From positions 1-64,000 of the forward strand of contig JAVBLX010000071.1 of assembly GCA_031553075.1 (NCBI GenBank): 64,000 nucleotides of DNA. Direction: 5' to 3'. Below, piece by piece: positions 52,804 to 60,502 of this stretch (positions within the stretch are counted from its first letter, which is position 1; each line of letters starts with the position of its first letter). The stretch comes from DIGJ01 sp031553075 (GTDB lineage Bacteria > Bacillota > Clostridia > Lachnospirales > Lachnospiraceae). The position numbers and the translations under genes were made by a program. The notes beneath the pieces are model-generated. The model was not told the origin of the DNA, ran no database searches, and saw nothing but the letters and a program-made list of their open reading frames with translations.

Positions 52804-53643
52804 ATGGAAGGAAAAAGAAAAAAGATTGGAAAAAAAATAGCCTTATATGTAATTTTAATTGTTTTAGCACTTATATGGATAGTTCCCATGTTAACACTGG
52901 TATTGACAGCAATAAAAGGGAAAAAGGATTTTTACAGTGGATTAGGACTTTTCCAAATGCCGGCTCAAATTGCCTGGAGTAACTTTAGTAATGCGATTGT
53001 AAAGGGGCGGTTACTGGTATATATGAAGAATGACCTGATTGTCTCAGGTTTAAAGGTGCCGATTGGAATTCTTGTCGAAGCGTTAGCGGCATTTGCGATG
53101 ACCAGATTAAATATTCGTCATAAAACAGGAATTTTTGTATTTTTTCTGATTGGAATGATGCTTCCTATGCAGACAGCTTTGGTTCCGATTAATGTTATAT
53201 TTAGCAAGTTAGGTTTGATTAATAGTTACTTTGGCTTGTTTTATGTTTATGTGGGCTTTGGTATTTCATATGGAATATTAATTCTGCGGGGATTTTTCAA
53301 AGGGATTCCAAAAGATATTGATGAGGCGGCATATATTGATGGCTGTAATAAATGGCAGCTGTTTTGGAAAATTATCTTTCCAGTGGCGAAACCAGCGGTG
53401 GCCACTTTGATTATTACGGACTTTTTGGCGACTTGGAATGAATACTTGCTGGCAAGTGTCATCATCAATGACAATGCAAAGAAGACCATCCCAGTAGGGA
53501 TTATGACCTTTGTGGGAGAGCATGGAATCGATTATGGATATCTTTGTGCAGGCGTTTTGATTGCAGTTGTTCCAGTCTTGCTTGTTTATCTGATTTTCCA
53601 ACGGTATTTTGTGGAAGGCATGTCGGGAGCTGTGAAATCGTGA
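52804..53643 (+). CDS. ABC sugar transporter permease, MalG/UgpE type
   Basis: 279 aa from ATG 52804, with AAGGGGG upstream. Six membrane helices and the EAA loop DEAAYIDGCNKWQLFWKIIF; it ends in RYFVEGMSGAVKS, typical for this subfamily. It lies 10 bp after the first permease. Confidence 0.92.
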   Translation: MEGKRKKIGKKIALYVILIVLALIWIVPMLTLVLTAIKGKKDFYSGLGLFQMPAQIAWSNFSNAIVKGRLLVYMKNDLIVSGLKVPIGILVEALAAFAMTRLNIRHKTGIFVFFLIGMMLPMQTALVPINVIFSKLGLINSYFGLFYVYVGFGISYGILILRGFFKGIPKDIDEAAYIDGCNKWQLFWKIIFPVAKPAVATLIITDFLATWNEYLLASVIINDNAKKTIPVGIMTFVGEHGIDYGYLCAGVLIAVVPVLLVYLIFQRYFVEGMSGAVKS

Positions 53644-53769
53644 TTGTAATTACATTTCAAATAGAGTGAAATTGTGATTTTGACGTACTGTCATGTTTGG
53701 CATTCATGATTGTTACTGCAAGCATATGGAGCCACAAGCTACTTAATTATAATATAAATGGAGGTCACC

Positions 53770-55314
53770 ATGAGTGATATAAAGTATAAGGAAAAAGTGG
53801 AGAAATGGGATTTCATTGAGATATCCTGTGAAGGCAGAAGTGATGGGAACCCATTTATAGATTGCCAGATAAAAGGAACCTTTTGGGGTAAAAATGAGAA
53901 AAAGACGGTCGATGGATTTTATGATGGAGAAGGCATATATATTGTGCGCTTTATGCCCTCTTTTGAAGGAAATTATCAGTTTAAAATAGAAGGAAATTTT
54001 GGGAACGAAGAATATTGTGGTGAGTTTGAAGTAACAAGACCTGGGGAGAATAATCATGGTCCGGTAAGAGTTGCCAATACATATCATTTTGCTTATGAAG
54101 ATGGCACTCCTTATTATTCTGTAGGAACGACCTGTTATGTATGGGAGCTTCAGAATGATGAGCTGGTGGAAAAGACGATTGAGACACTCAAAAACAGTGC
54201 CTTTAACAAAATCCGTTTTTGTGTGTTTCCCAAACATTATGATTACAATTTACATGAGCCCATTTCTTACCCTTATGAAGGAACTCCAATGGATAGCTCG
54301 GTATTAACGAAAGAAAACTTTCTTAAGTATGACGGTAAATCCTCGGGGAATGATTGGGATTTTGAGCGGTTTCATGTAGCGCATTTTCGTCGAATTGAAG
54401 AATGTATTAGCAGGTTAAGGGATTTGTCAATTGAAGCTGATATCATCGTTATGCATCCTTATGACCGTTGGGGCTTTAGCATGATGACGGAGTCGCAGGA
54501 TGATCTTTATTGGCATTATGTGATTGCCCGATTTTCCGCATATCGAAATGTATGGTGGTCTTTAGCCAATGAATATGACTTGATGCCACAGAAAACGATT
54601 AAGGATTGGGAACGTTATGCAGGGATTGTCTGTGAAAAGGATCCTTATGTTCATTTACGCTCCATCCATAATTGCGGATCCTTTTATGACCATAGTAAAC
54701 CTTGGATTACCCATTGCAGCATCCAGCGACAGGATTTGTACAAGACGGCGGAACTGACTGGGGAATGGCGGGAACGGTACCGAAAACCGGTGGTTCTGGA
54801 TGAAATCGTATATGAAGGAAATATCCAGCATGGCTGGGGAAATATAAGTGGTCAAGAGCTGGTGCGCAGATTCTGGGAAGCTACCTGTAGAGGTGGATAT
54901 GCCGGACATGGGGAGACCTTTCTAAATCCGGAAAATGTCCTGTGGTGGTCTCATGGTGGTGAGCTGCGTGGTGAAAGTCCTGAACGGTTTAAGTTTTTAT
55001 ATAAAATACTTTGTGAGACACCAGGCCTTGGACTGATGCCTCTTACGCAAGGATGGGATGAAATTTGTGCAACGGTAGAAGCTAAAAATGCTGGCGATGG
55101 AGTACAGGATTATTATTTATATTATTATGGATTCAATCGTCCGGGCTTTCGAGAATTTTATTTTGATGATGTCACATCCTTTGAAGTGGAGATTATTGAT
55201 ACATGGGAGATGACGATTAAGAAAGCAGGAACCTATAAGGGGAAATTCATAGTTGACTTGCCAGGAAAAGAATACATGGCACTTCGAGTGACAAGGGTGT
55301 TATCAAAGGATTAA
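53770..55314 (+). CDS. Cytoplasmic apiosidase-like glycoside hydrolase (DUF5060-DUF4038-DUF5605)
   Basis: 514 aa from ATG 53770 (GGAGGTCA upstream). The N-terminal DUF5060 beta sandwich (about 1-85) precedes a TIM barrel of the apiosidase-like DUF4038 family with WWSLANEYDLMP (acid/base Glu near 268) and VVLDEIVYEGN (nucleophile Glu near 345), and a DUF5605-like beta end. There is no signal peptide, so it acts on sugars brought in by the transporter just upstream. GH140 apiosidases cut apiose from rhamnogalacturonan II and share this barrel family, so an apiose linkage is a plausible target. Closely related barrels may have other specificities. Confidence 0.78.
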   Translation: MSDIKYKEKVEKWDFIEISCEGRSDGNPFIDCQIKGTFWGKNEKKTVDGFYDGEGIYIVRFMPSFEGNYQFKIEGNFGNEEYCGEFEVTRPGENNHGPVRVANTYHFAYEDGTPYYSVGTTCYVWELQNDELVEKTIETLKNSAFNKIRFCVFPKHYDYNLHEPISYPYEGTPMDSSVLTKENFLKYDGKSSGNDWDFERFHVAHFRRIEECISRLRDLSIEADIIVMHPYDRWGFSMMTESQDDLYWHYVIARFSAYRNVWWSLANEYDLMPQKTIKDWERYAGIVCEKDPYVHLRSIHNCGSFYDHSKPWITHCSIQRQDLYKTAELTGEWRERYRKPVVLDEIVYEGNIQHGWGNISGQELVRRFWEATCRGGYAGHGETFLNPENVLWWSHGGELRGESPERFKFLYKILCETPGLGLMPLTQGWDEICATVEAKNAGDGVQDYYLYYYGFNRPGFREFYFDDVTSFEVEIIDTWEMTIKKAGTYKGKFIVDLPGKEYMALRVTRVLSKD

Positions 55315-55362
55315 TGACGGAATGATTCTACAAGTGGATAGCTGGTAAGAAACAAATTTTAG

Positions 55363-55399
55363 AAAGTGCATTTAGAACATATTCTGAATGCACTTTTTT
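55363..55399 (+). terminator. Terminator after the glycosidase
   Basis: AAAGTGCATT pairs with AATGCACTTT (10 bp) and ends in TTTTTTA. It closes the sugar operon. Confidence 0.85.
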
Positions 55400-55483
55400 A
55401 AATAATTTATGAATAGCAAAGTGTTTTTTAATAAGGTAACATATAAGTAGAATAAAAGAGGATTTAGAAGTAAGGTGGAAGGT

Positions 55484-55720
55484 ATGTCAGAAAAATTACG
55501 CGTTGTAATAGCAGATGGTGAACCTAAGGTTTGTGTCGTTGTGAAAAAATGTGTACATTGGGAAGAACTGAATCTGGAATTGGTTGGTGTTGCTTATGAT
55601 GGGCAAGAACTACTAGAAAAGATTATTGAAACAAAACCTGATTTAGTCATAACCGATATTGATATGCCGGAAATTAGTATACTGGCGAATATTCAAAACT
55701 TAAAGAACGTGAGCGAATAA
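55484..55720 (+). pseudogene. Response regulator receiver domain, N-terminal half only
   Basis: Reads SEKLRVVIADGEPKVCVVVK up to DLVITDIDMPEIS, the first two thirds of a receiver domain of YesN type, including the phospho-Asp region ITDIDMP. After about 55676 homology ends and a stop follows at 55718-55720. It has an intact ribosome binding site and start (ATG 55484). One expected acidic-pocket residue pair (DDE) is DGE here. Confidence 0.75.
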
Positions 55721-56099
55721 GGGTTGTAAATCTTATTAAGTCCTATATCACTGATGGTGAAGTGAATACCTCAAGAAGAAACGGAACGTCTGTTTGTAAT
55801 CGTATTCAGACAGAATCATTTCGGATTGAGCTCAATCGATTCATTATGATTTTAAAAGAGGATCATCTTCATCCTAACACTATTAGTACCTACAAGAGAT
55901 CGAGCTGAGTTCTGGTGATATCAGAAATTTCATCTTATATCTTTATAATCATGAATATTTTAAACCAACTACGATTACAAGCGGTTTGTCCGGCCTTAAA
56001 AGATTCCTTTCTCACCATCCGGATATAAAACGCCTTATCATGGAGCTTCCAACCCGACTTCCTCGTGAGCGCAAGATAATAGAAATATATAGCAAATAA
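55684..56099 (+). pseudogene. Tyrosine recombinase remnant with frameshift
   Basis: Frame 1 reads EYSKLKERERIRVVNLIKSY through RFIMILKEDHLHPNTISTYK to TGA 55906; the other frame continues YLQEIELSSGDIRNFILYLY through GLSGLKRFLSHHPDIKR. This resembles the N-terminal SAM-like arm of XerC-type integrases. No catalytic domain is present. It separates the two halves of a broken receiver domain. Confidence 0.6.
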
Positions 56100-56221
56100 T
56101 CATCTACATTATTCTTTAATGCTTTATGAGCATACTCAAACTGTCGGTAACCACTGATAATAATGAATTTGCAGTTCAAGTTTTCTTTACGCACCTGTTC
56201 AATTAATTCCAAGCCATTGTT
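56090..56221 (-). pseudogene. Response regulator receiver domain, C-terminal half, inverted
   Basis: On the minus strand: NGLELIEQVRKENLNCKFII, then ISGYRQFEYAHKALKNNVDDYLL. This is the part of a YesN-type receiver that should follow DIDMP in 55484-55720, but it lies in opposite orientation. Homology stops at YLL. Confidence 0.7.
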
Positions 56222-56381
56222 TTTGTTATCACTGAGGTATACTTGAAATAATTCATCCAAGGGTTCAGAAATCCCCCTATTTTGTGCAAGTGAATTAAGA
56301 ACATGAAACTTTTTCTAATTTAGTTTCTTTTGGCATTATAATGCACCTCCCTTAAGAAGATGATACATTATAAAGAAAAAC

Positions 56382-56442
56382 TATGCCGATATTTTTTGTA
56401 GAATCCCCCATAATCGTTTGGATTCCATAAAATATCGGCATA
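56382..56442. repeat. Long imperfect inverted repeat
   Basis: TATGCCGATATTTTTTGTAG plus AATCC at 56382-56406 pairs with GGATTCCATAAAATATCGGC plus ATA at 56420-56442; the outer 14 bases are perfect. It borders the IS256 remnant and may be an element end or a terminator. Confidence 0.6.
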
Positions 56443-56459
56443 ATTATTTTTTCGGTATA

Positions 56460-56618
56460 AGTCGTATACATGATGCGTCTGATATCATCTGAAAATTGGA
56501 AGAAAGAGCTGACATCTGCCCAGTTATTTTCCCAGTTGCTGATTGCATAAGGGGATTTCTTTCCCCACTTCTCTTTGACTCCTTCTAATTCTGCAAGTGT
56601 TGCTGTTTCATTTAGCCG
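56460..56618 (-). pseudogene. IS256-family transposase fragment
   Basis: On the minus strand: ELEGVKEKWGKKSPYAISNW, then ENNWADVSSFFQFSDDIRRI and MYTT, the conserved region before the last catalytic part of IS256 (mutator) transposases. Both sides are out of frame or unrelated, so only about 53 residues remain. 56100-56459 otherwise has no gene. Confidence 0.8.
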
Positions 56619-56828
56619 GATGATTCGCTTACCTATGCAAAACGCACCTTTAACAGCAGCTATGGTGATATTGTCTGCAATTGGGAACGCAAGGACGGAA
56701 TGTTCTACATGGAAACACCATCCCTTGTAACACCACGGCAACGATTGTACGATAAAAATGTTGATATGCAACTCTTTTAAGTATATACTATATTTAAGCA
56801 TGTGATTAAGAGTGTGGGAGGTGTTTTG

Positions 56829-57155
56829 ATGAATGAGGTGATTACAAATGAATTGGTTGAGGGGCTAAAGCAAATATTTAGAAGTCATCTGGTTTCAGTT
56901 GTATTATATGGCTCTGTCGCTCGAGGAAGTGATACAGCTGAATCTGATATTGATATTGCGATATTACTAAAAGAAAAAGCGAATAGAAATGAAATGGATT
57001 TACTGCTAGATTTTGGTGTTGAAATGGATTTGAAATATGATAAGGTATTTTCGCTGATTGATATTGATTATTATGAGTTTGTAAAATGGGAAAATATGTT
57101 ACCATTTTATAAAAATATGAAACAGGATGGAGTGATTTTATGGAAGGTGGCATAA
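56829..57155 (+). CDS. MntA-type nucleotidyltransferase antitoxin
   Basis: 108 aa from ATG 56829 (GGGAGGTG upstream). Minimal nucleotidyltransferase with VVLYGSVARGSDTAESDIDI (GSxxRG..DxD) and a third Asp later (EMDLKYDKV). In HEPN/MNT type VII systems MntA adds AMP to the HEPN toxin HepT to silence it. The stop overlaps the start of a HEPN gene, which here is internally deleted, so MntA seems to be an orphan. Confidence 0.85.
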   Translation: MNEVITNELVEGLKQIFRSHLVSVVLYGSVARGSDTAESDIDIAILLKEKANRNEMDLLLDFGVEMDLKYDKVFSLIDIDYYEFVKWENMLPFYKNMKQDGVILWKVA

Positions 57156-57306
57156 AAGAGTTATCTCTTTGTCGGTTTTCGTATTCAAAATTATAAAGGG
57201 TGCATCGCGATTGCGTGAAAAATCTGATTATCAAGATTTTTATATTGCATCTAAGCAGGAGGCAATGGAACAACTAGAAAATGCAAAATATTTATTAGCA
57301 TGGTAG
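57140..57306 (+). pseudogene. HEPN toxin (HepT-like) with internal deletion
   Basis: ATG 57140 overlaps the mntA stop. MEGGIKELSLCRFSYSKL is the usual HEPN start; after a stop, another frame gives REKSDYQDFYIASKQEAMEQ and LENAKYLLAW, the usual HEPN end. The middle ~80 residues, including the RNase motif RX4-6H, are gone. Confidence 0.75.
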
Positions 57307-57344
57307 AGAATTTTTTAAAGAATTAATATGGAAGACCAACTTTT

Positions 57345-57386
57345 ATAGGCATTGCATCACACTTAATCGTGTAATGCAATGCCTAT
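57345..57386. terminator. Bidirectional terminator hairpin
   Basis: ATAGGCATTGCAT pairs perfectly with ATGCAATGCCTAT (13 bp), and the inner CACAC..GTGT also pairs. T runs exist nearby on both strands. It lies between the HEPN remnant and an AraC remnant pointing toward it. Confidence 0.75.
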
Positions 57387-57398
57387 ACTATTTCCTGA

Positions 57399-57490
57399 TT
57401 AAAACTCCTTATTCCTGTATTCCAGCGGTGTCATATGATAATACTGCTGGAATACCCGGTAGAACATGATTACATTAGCAGATATCTTTC
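57399..57490 (-). pseudogene. AraC-family regulator C-terminal remnant
   Basis: On the minus strand: ISANVIMFYRVFQQYYHMTP, then LEYRNKEF and TAA. This is the very end of an AraC DNA-binding domain (YFYRVFKKYYGMTPLEYR is usual). It could be the tail of the same YesN-type regulator whose receiver pieces lie at 55484 and 56090. Confidence 0.7.
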
Positions 57491-57594
57491 AAAGTGGAAT
57501 GGTGGAATGGCATTATTTGATGTACAGAAAAGGGCATAAAATGTTGACTTATCAGCACAATATAGTTATAATAATTGTGAGGTGATAACATTTT

Positions 57595-58893
57595 ATGGAA
57601 CGTAAAATATTGAAACCAATAATTAAAAGGAAAAACAGCACCAAAAGAATGCCACTTTTAATTTATGGAGCAAGGCAGGTAGGAAAAACTTATACAGCCT
57701 TGACTTTTGGCAAACAAGACTATAAAAATACAGTATATATCAATATGGAAGGAGCAACAGAGATAGCCACGATTTTTGAACGTGACTTAAATCCTGAAAG
57801 AATTATACGTGAGTTGGCAGCAAAAAGTGGTCAGTCAATTTTTAAAGGTGACACGCTGCTGATTTTTGATGAAATTCAAAGCTGTGAGCGCGCCTTGACT
57901 TCTCTTAAATATTTTTGTGAAGATGCACCGGAATACCATATTATTGCCGCCGGCAGTCTGCTGGGTGTGGCATTAAACCGTGAGAAGTATTCCTTCCCAG
58001 TGGGAAAAGTGGATATGATGACTTTATATCCACTGGACTTTGAAGAGTTTTTGTGGGCAACTGACAATGAGAAGATGTGTGAGCTTATCAAAGAATGTTA
58101 TGCCGACTTTTCGCCCAACCCTTTGCATGACACAGCAATGGATTTGTACAAGACCTATTTAGTGGTAGGTGGTATGCCTAGAGTGGTCAGCGAGTATGCG
58201 GATACAAAGGATTTTAACTTTGTGATGGCGGCGCAGAAAAGCCTGAATGATGCCTACATTGCAGATATGGCAAAATATGCAACGCCACATGAAACAACAA
58301 AAATAATGGCAGCATGGATAAGTATTCCGGCTCAGCTTGCAAAGGAAAATAGAAAATTTCAGTATAAGGTTATTAAATCCGGTGCAAGGGCATATGAGTA
58401 TGAAACACCTTTAGACTGGCTTAGAACTGCCGGAATTGTGAATAAGTGCATTCGGATTAGTGAAGGAAAAATGCCGTTGTCGGTCTATGCGGATAATGAT
58501 TCTTTCAAGGTTTATATGGTGGATACAGGGCTTCTTTGTTCTAAATTTGATATTGCAGCTAATGTAGTTTTGAACAGTCCCTCTAGCTTTGATGGGTTTA
58601 AGGGGGCACTGGCAGAAAATTATGTAATGCAGGCACTAGTGACAAATGGCATTTCACCTTATTATTGGAGTTCCCAGGGGAAGGCTGAGCTGGACTTTGT
58701 CTTTCAAGACCGTCAAGGGAATATTGTTCCTTTGGAATGCAAGTCGGCAGATAATGTGCGGGCAAAGAGTTTGAAGAATTTTGTATCACTTTATGAGCCA
58801 GTATATTCCATAAGGGTGTCGGCCAAGAATTTTGGATTTGAGAATGGAATTAAGAGTGTTCCATTGTATGGGGTGTTTTGTTTGAAGGGGTGA
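57595..58893 (+). CDS. AAA ATPase with C-terminal DUF4143 (PD-(D/E)XK-like)
   Basis: 432 aa. P-loop LIYGARQVGKTYTAL at 21-35, Walker B LLIFDEIQSCERALTSLKYF, AAGSLLGVAL, then the DUF4143 domain with GALAENYVMQAL and a nuclease-like LDFVFQDRQGNIVPLECKSA. This family is very common in gut anaerobes; function is unknown, with defence or toxin-like roles suggested. Alone between remnants. AGGTGATAAC precedes the ATG. The following 58897-59030 has an open frame (HIDELHGYYKEKRSEFTEEF) that looks like another gene scrap. Confidence 0.88.
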   Translation: MERKILKPIIKRKNSTKRMPLLIYGARQVGKTYTALTFGKQDYKNTVYINMEGATEIATIFERDLNPERIIRELAAKSGQSIFKGDTLLIFDEIQSCERALTSLKYFCEDAPEYHIIAAGSLLGVALNREKYSFPVGKVDMMTLYPLDFEEFLWATDNEKMCELIKECYADFSPNPLHDTAMDLYKTYLVVGGMPRVVSEYADTKDFNFVMAAQKSLNDAYIADMAKYATPHETTKIMAAWISIPAQLAKENRKFQYKVIKSGARAYEYETPLDWLRTAGIVNKCIRISEGKMPLSVYADNDSFKVYMVDTGLLCSKFDIAANVVLNSPSSFDGFKGALAENYVMQALVTNGISPYYWSSQGKAELDFVFQDRQGNIVPLECKSADNVRAKSLKNFVSLYEPVYSIRVSAKNFGFENGIKSVPLYGVFCLKG

Positions 58894-59111
58894 CTTACAC
58901 ATTGATGAACTTCATGGATATTACAAGGAGAAACGGAGTGAATTCACAGAGGAGTTCTTTTCAAACCGCACAGGCGACTCATTTAAGTTAGGCTTGGCAC
59001 ATGGGCGTGTCGGATGCGATTAGGAATTCTTTTATTATCTTGAAAAAAATGAATTTTAGATGTAAACTTGTCTTGAACATAATTAATATAATTATTGAAA
59101 GTTGGTGCTTG

Positions 59112-60002
59112 ATGGGTCAAGATGATAATGATATTTATAAATGTATACCAGAATCTGATAGAAAATTATATGGGGATACGGTGGAGGAACAATGTAAGAA
59201 TTTTTTGGAAAAATATCCACAATTTCAGATGAAGTCAATGGATAAGAGCCTTGACTTGAGCACAGACGATAAAATAATGGATTATATTGTACAAACTATT
59301 ACAAATGAACTTGGAGCTAAGAACCTTGCGTATAAAGGTGGATATATTTTAAATAAGCGTATACCGAATATAAGAAAAACGTTTGATGTTGATTTTTCCA
59401 TTGCAAACAGAGAATTATATGAAGATGTAAAACATGTTCTCCATGACTTAGGAGATTTTTTTGTAAGTCAGAAAGTCATTGAATCTTATCGGGTGAAAGA
59501 CTATGTAAATGAGACAAAGTCGGGCGGAATAAAATTTAAGCGTGAAGGCTATGAGTTGGGGGTAGATGTAGGGTTACATCCACTGGCAATTGGTATAACA
59601 AGTTTGACCCTGGAATTTGGGGAGGTTTTTGCTTTTAGTATAGAGCGTTCCATCGCAGATAAAATTGCGGTATTATGTTCTCGTAAAAGGTTTCGACGGG
59701 TAAAAGATTTATATGATATTTATATGATGATAAGACATTTTAATGTAGAGGGGAAATTATTGTGTGAATGTTTGGAATTACGTCAAGTAGAATGGAATGA
59801 GTATCCTGATGACGAAGAAACCCTTACACAATTAGCCTTTGCATATCATAAATTAAATATCTATCGAGGGGATTCTATGATTTCAATGATGAAACCGGAG
59901 TTTGAGGAAGTAATGATTTTATTTAGTATCTTTTGCAAGCCATTGTGTGATGGTGTTGCGCAAAATCAGCTCTGGGACTGTGAGGTGAAAGGATGGAAGT
60001 AG
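59112..60002 (+). CDS. AbiEii-type nucleotidyltransferase toxin
   Basis: 296 aa if ATG 59112 is used; the open frame runs on upstream to 59001 and the ribosome binding site is weak, so the start is uncertain. The core LAYKGGYILNKRIPNIRKTF, then DVDFSIANRELYEDV, carries the KGG and DxD pattern of the AbiEii/DUF1814 family; IERSIADKIAVLCSRKRFRR and VKDLYDIYMM are also typical. AbiEii toxins block growth during phage infection. It overlaps the partner gene by 10 bases, with toxin first, the reverse of the classical AbiE order. Confidence 0.75.
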   Translation: MGQDDNDIYKCIPESDRKLYGDTVEEQCKNFLEKYPQFQMKSMDKSLDLSTDDKIMDYIVQTITNELGAKNLAYKGGYILNKRIPNIRKTFDVDFSIANRELYEDVKHVLHDLGDFFVSQKVIESYRVKDYVNETKSGGIKFKREGYELGVDVGLHPLAIGITSLTLEFGEVFAFSIERSIADKIAVLCSRKRFRRVKDLYDIYMMIRHFNVEGKLLCECLELRQVEWNEYPDDEETLTQLAFAYHKLNIYRGDSMISMMKPEFEEVMILFSIFCKPLCDGVAQNQLWDCEVKGWK

Positions 60003-60388
60003 TTACTTTAAATAGTGCTCTTCAATATAGTAATTTGTTACCGATTCGTGTCGAGCCCGTGGAAATAGCCGTTGATATACCAATTATTGATGGAGTCATG
60101 ACTTTAACAAAATATTTTATTAAGTCAAATAAAGATGATAGAAATTTTGTGAAAATAGTAGGAAATTTTGCGGTACCCACCCCAGAGAGAGCAATTGTGG
60201 ATTATATTACCTGTGAGAAGCATTTGGACGAAGGAAATCTGATTTGGGCAATTCAAAATTATATAGATGAGTATGGGGAAGAGATGATGGATATATATAA
60301 GGTAGCGGATTTTTATGGAGTGGATAGAGATCAGATTGATTTCTGGTTTAATGAAGCACGTAATGATGACGATTACTCCATGGGGTAA
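59993..60388 (+). CDS. AbiEi-like antitoxin fragment or short antitoxin
   Basis: 131 aa. VPTPERAIVDYITCEKHLD and the helical end resemble the C-terminal part of AbiEi antitoxins (COG5340); the N-terminal winged helix of typical AbiEi (about 200 aa total) is missing. GAAAGGATG start inside the toxin gene. Either a shortened antitoxin that neutralises but does not bind DNA, or a remnant. Strong terminator follows. Confidence 0.55.
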   Translation: MEVVTLNSALQYSNLLPIRVEPVEIAVDIPIIDGVMTLTKYFIKSNKDDRNFVKIVGNFAVPTPERAIVDYITCEKHLDEGNLIWAIQNYIDEYGEEMMDIYKVADFYGVDRDQIDFWFNEARNDDDYSMG

Positions 60389-60399
60389 TTTGGTTCATC

Positions 60400-60442
60400 A
60401 AGGTTTCATATCAACAATGAGATGTTGATATGAAACCTTTTT
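60400..60442 (+). terminator. Strong terminator after the AbiE pair
   Basis: AAGGTTTCATATCAAC pairs perfectly with GTTGATATGAAACCTT (16 bp, eight-base loop) followed by TTTCG. Confidence 0.9.
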
Positions 60443-60502
60443 CGTTATATACTATTAAATAAAAAGCATCACATTTTGAAAAGCTATTTGAGGAGGAAGA
60501 CC

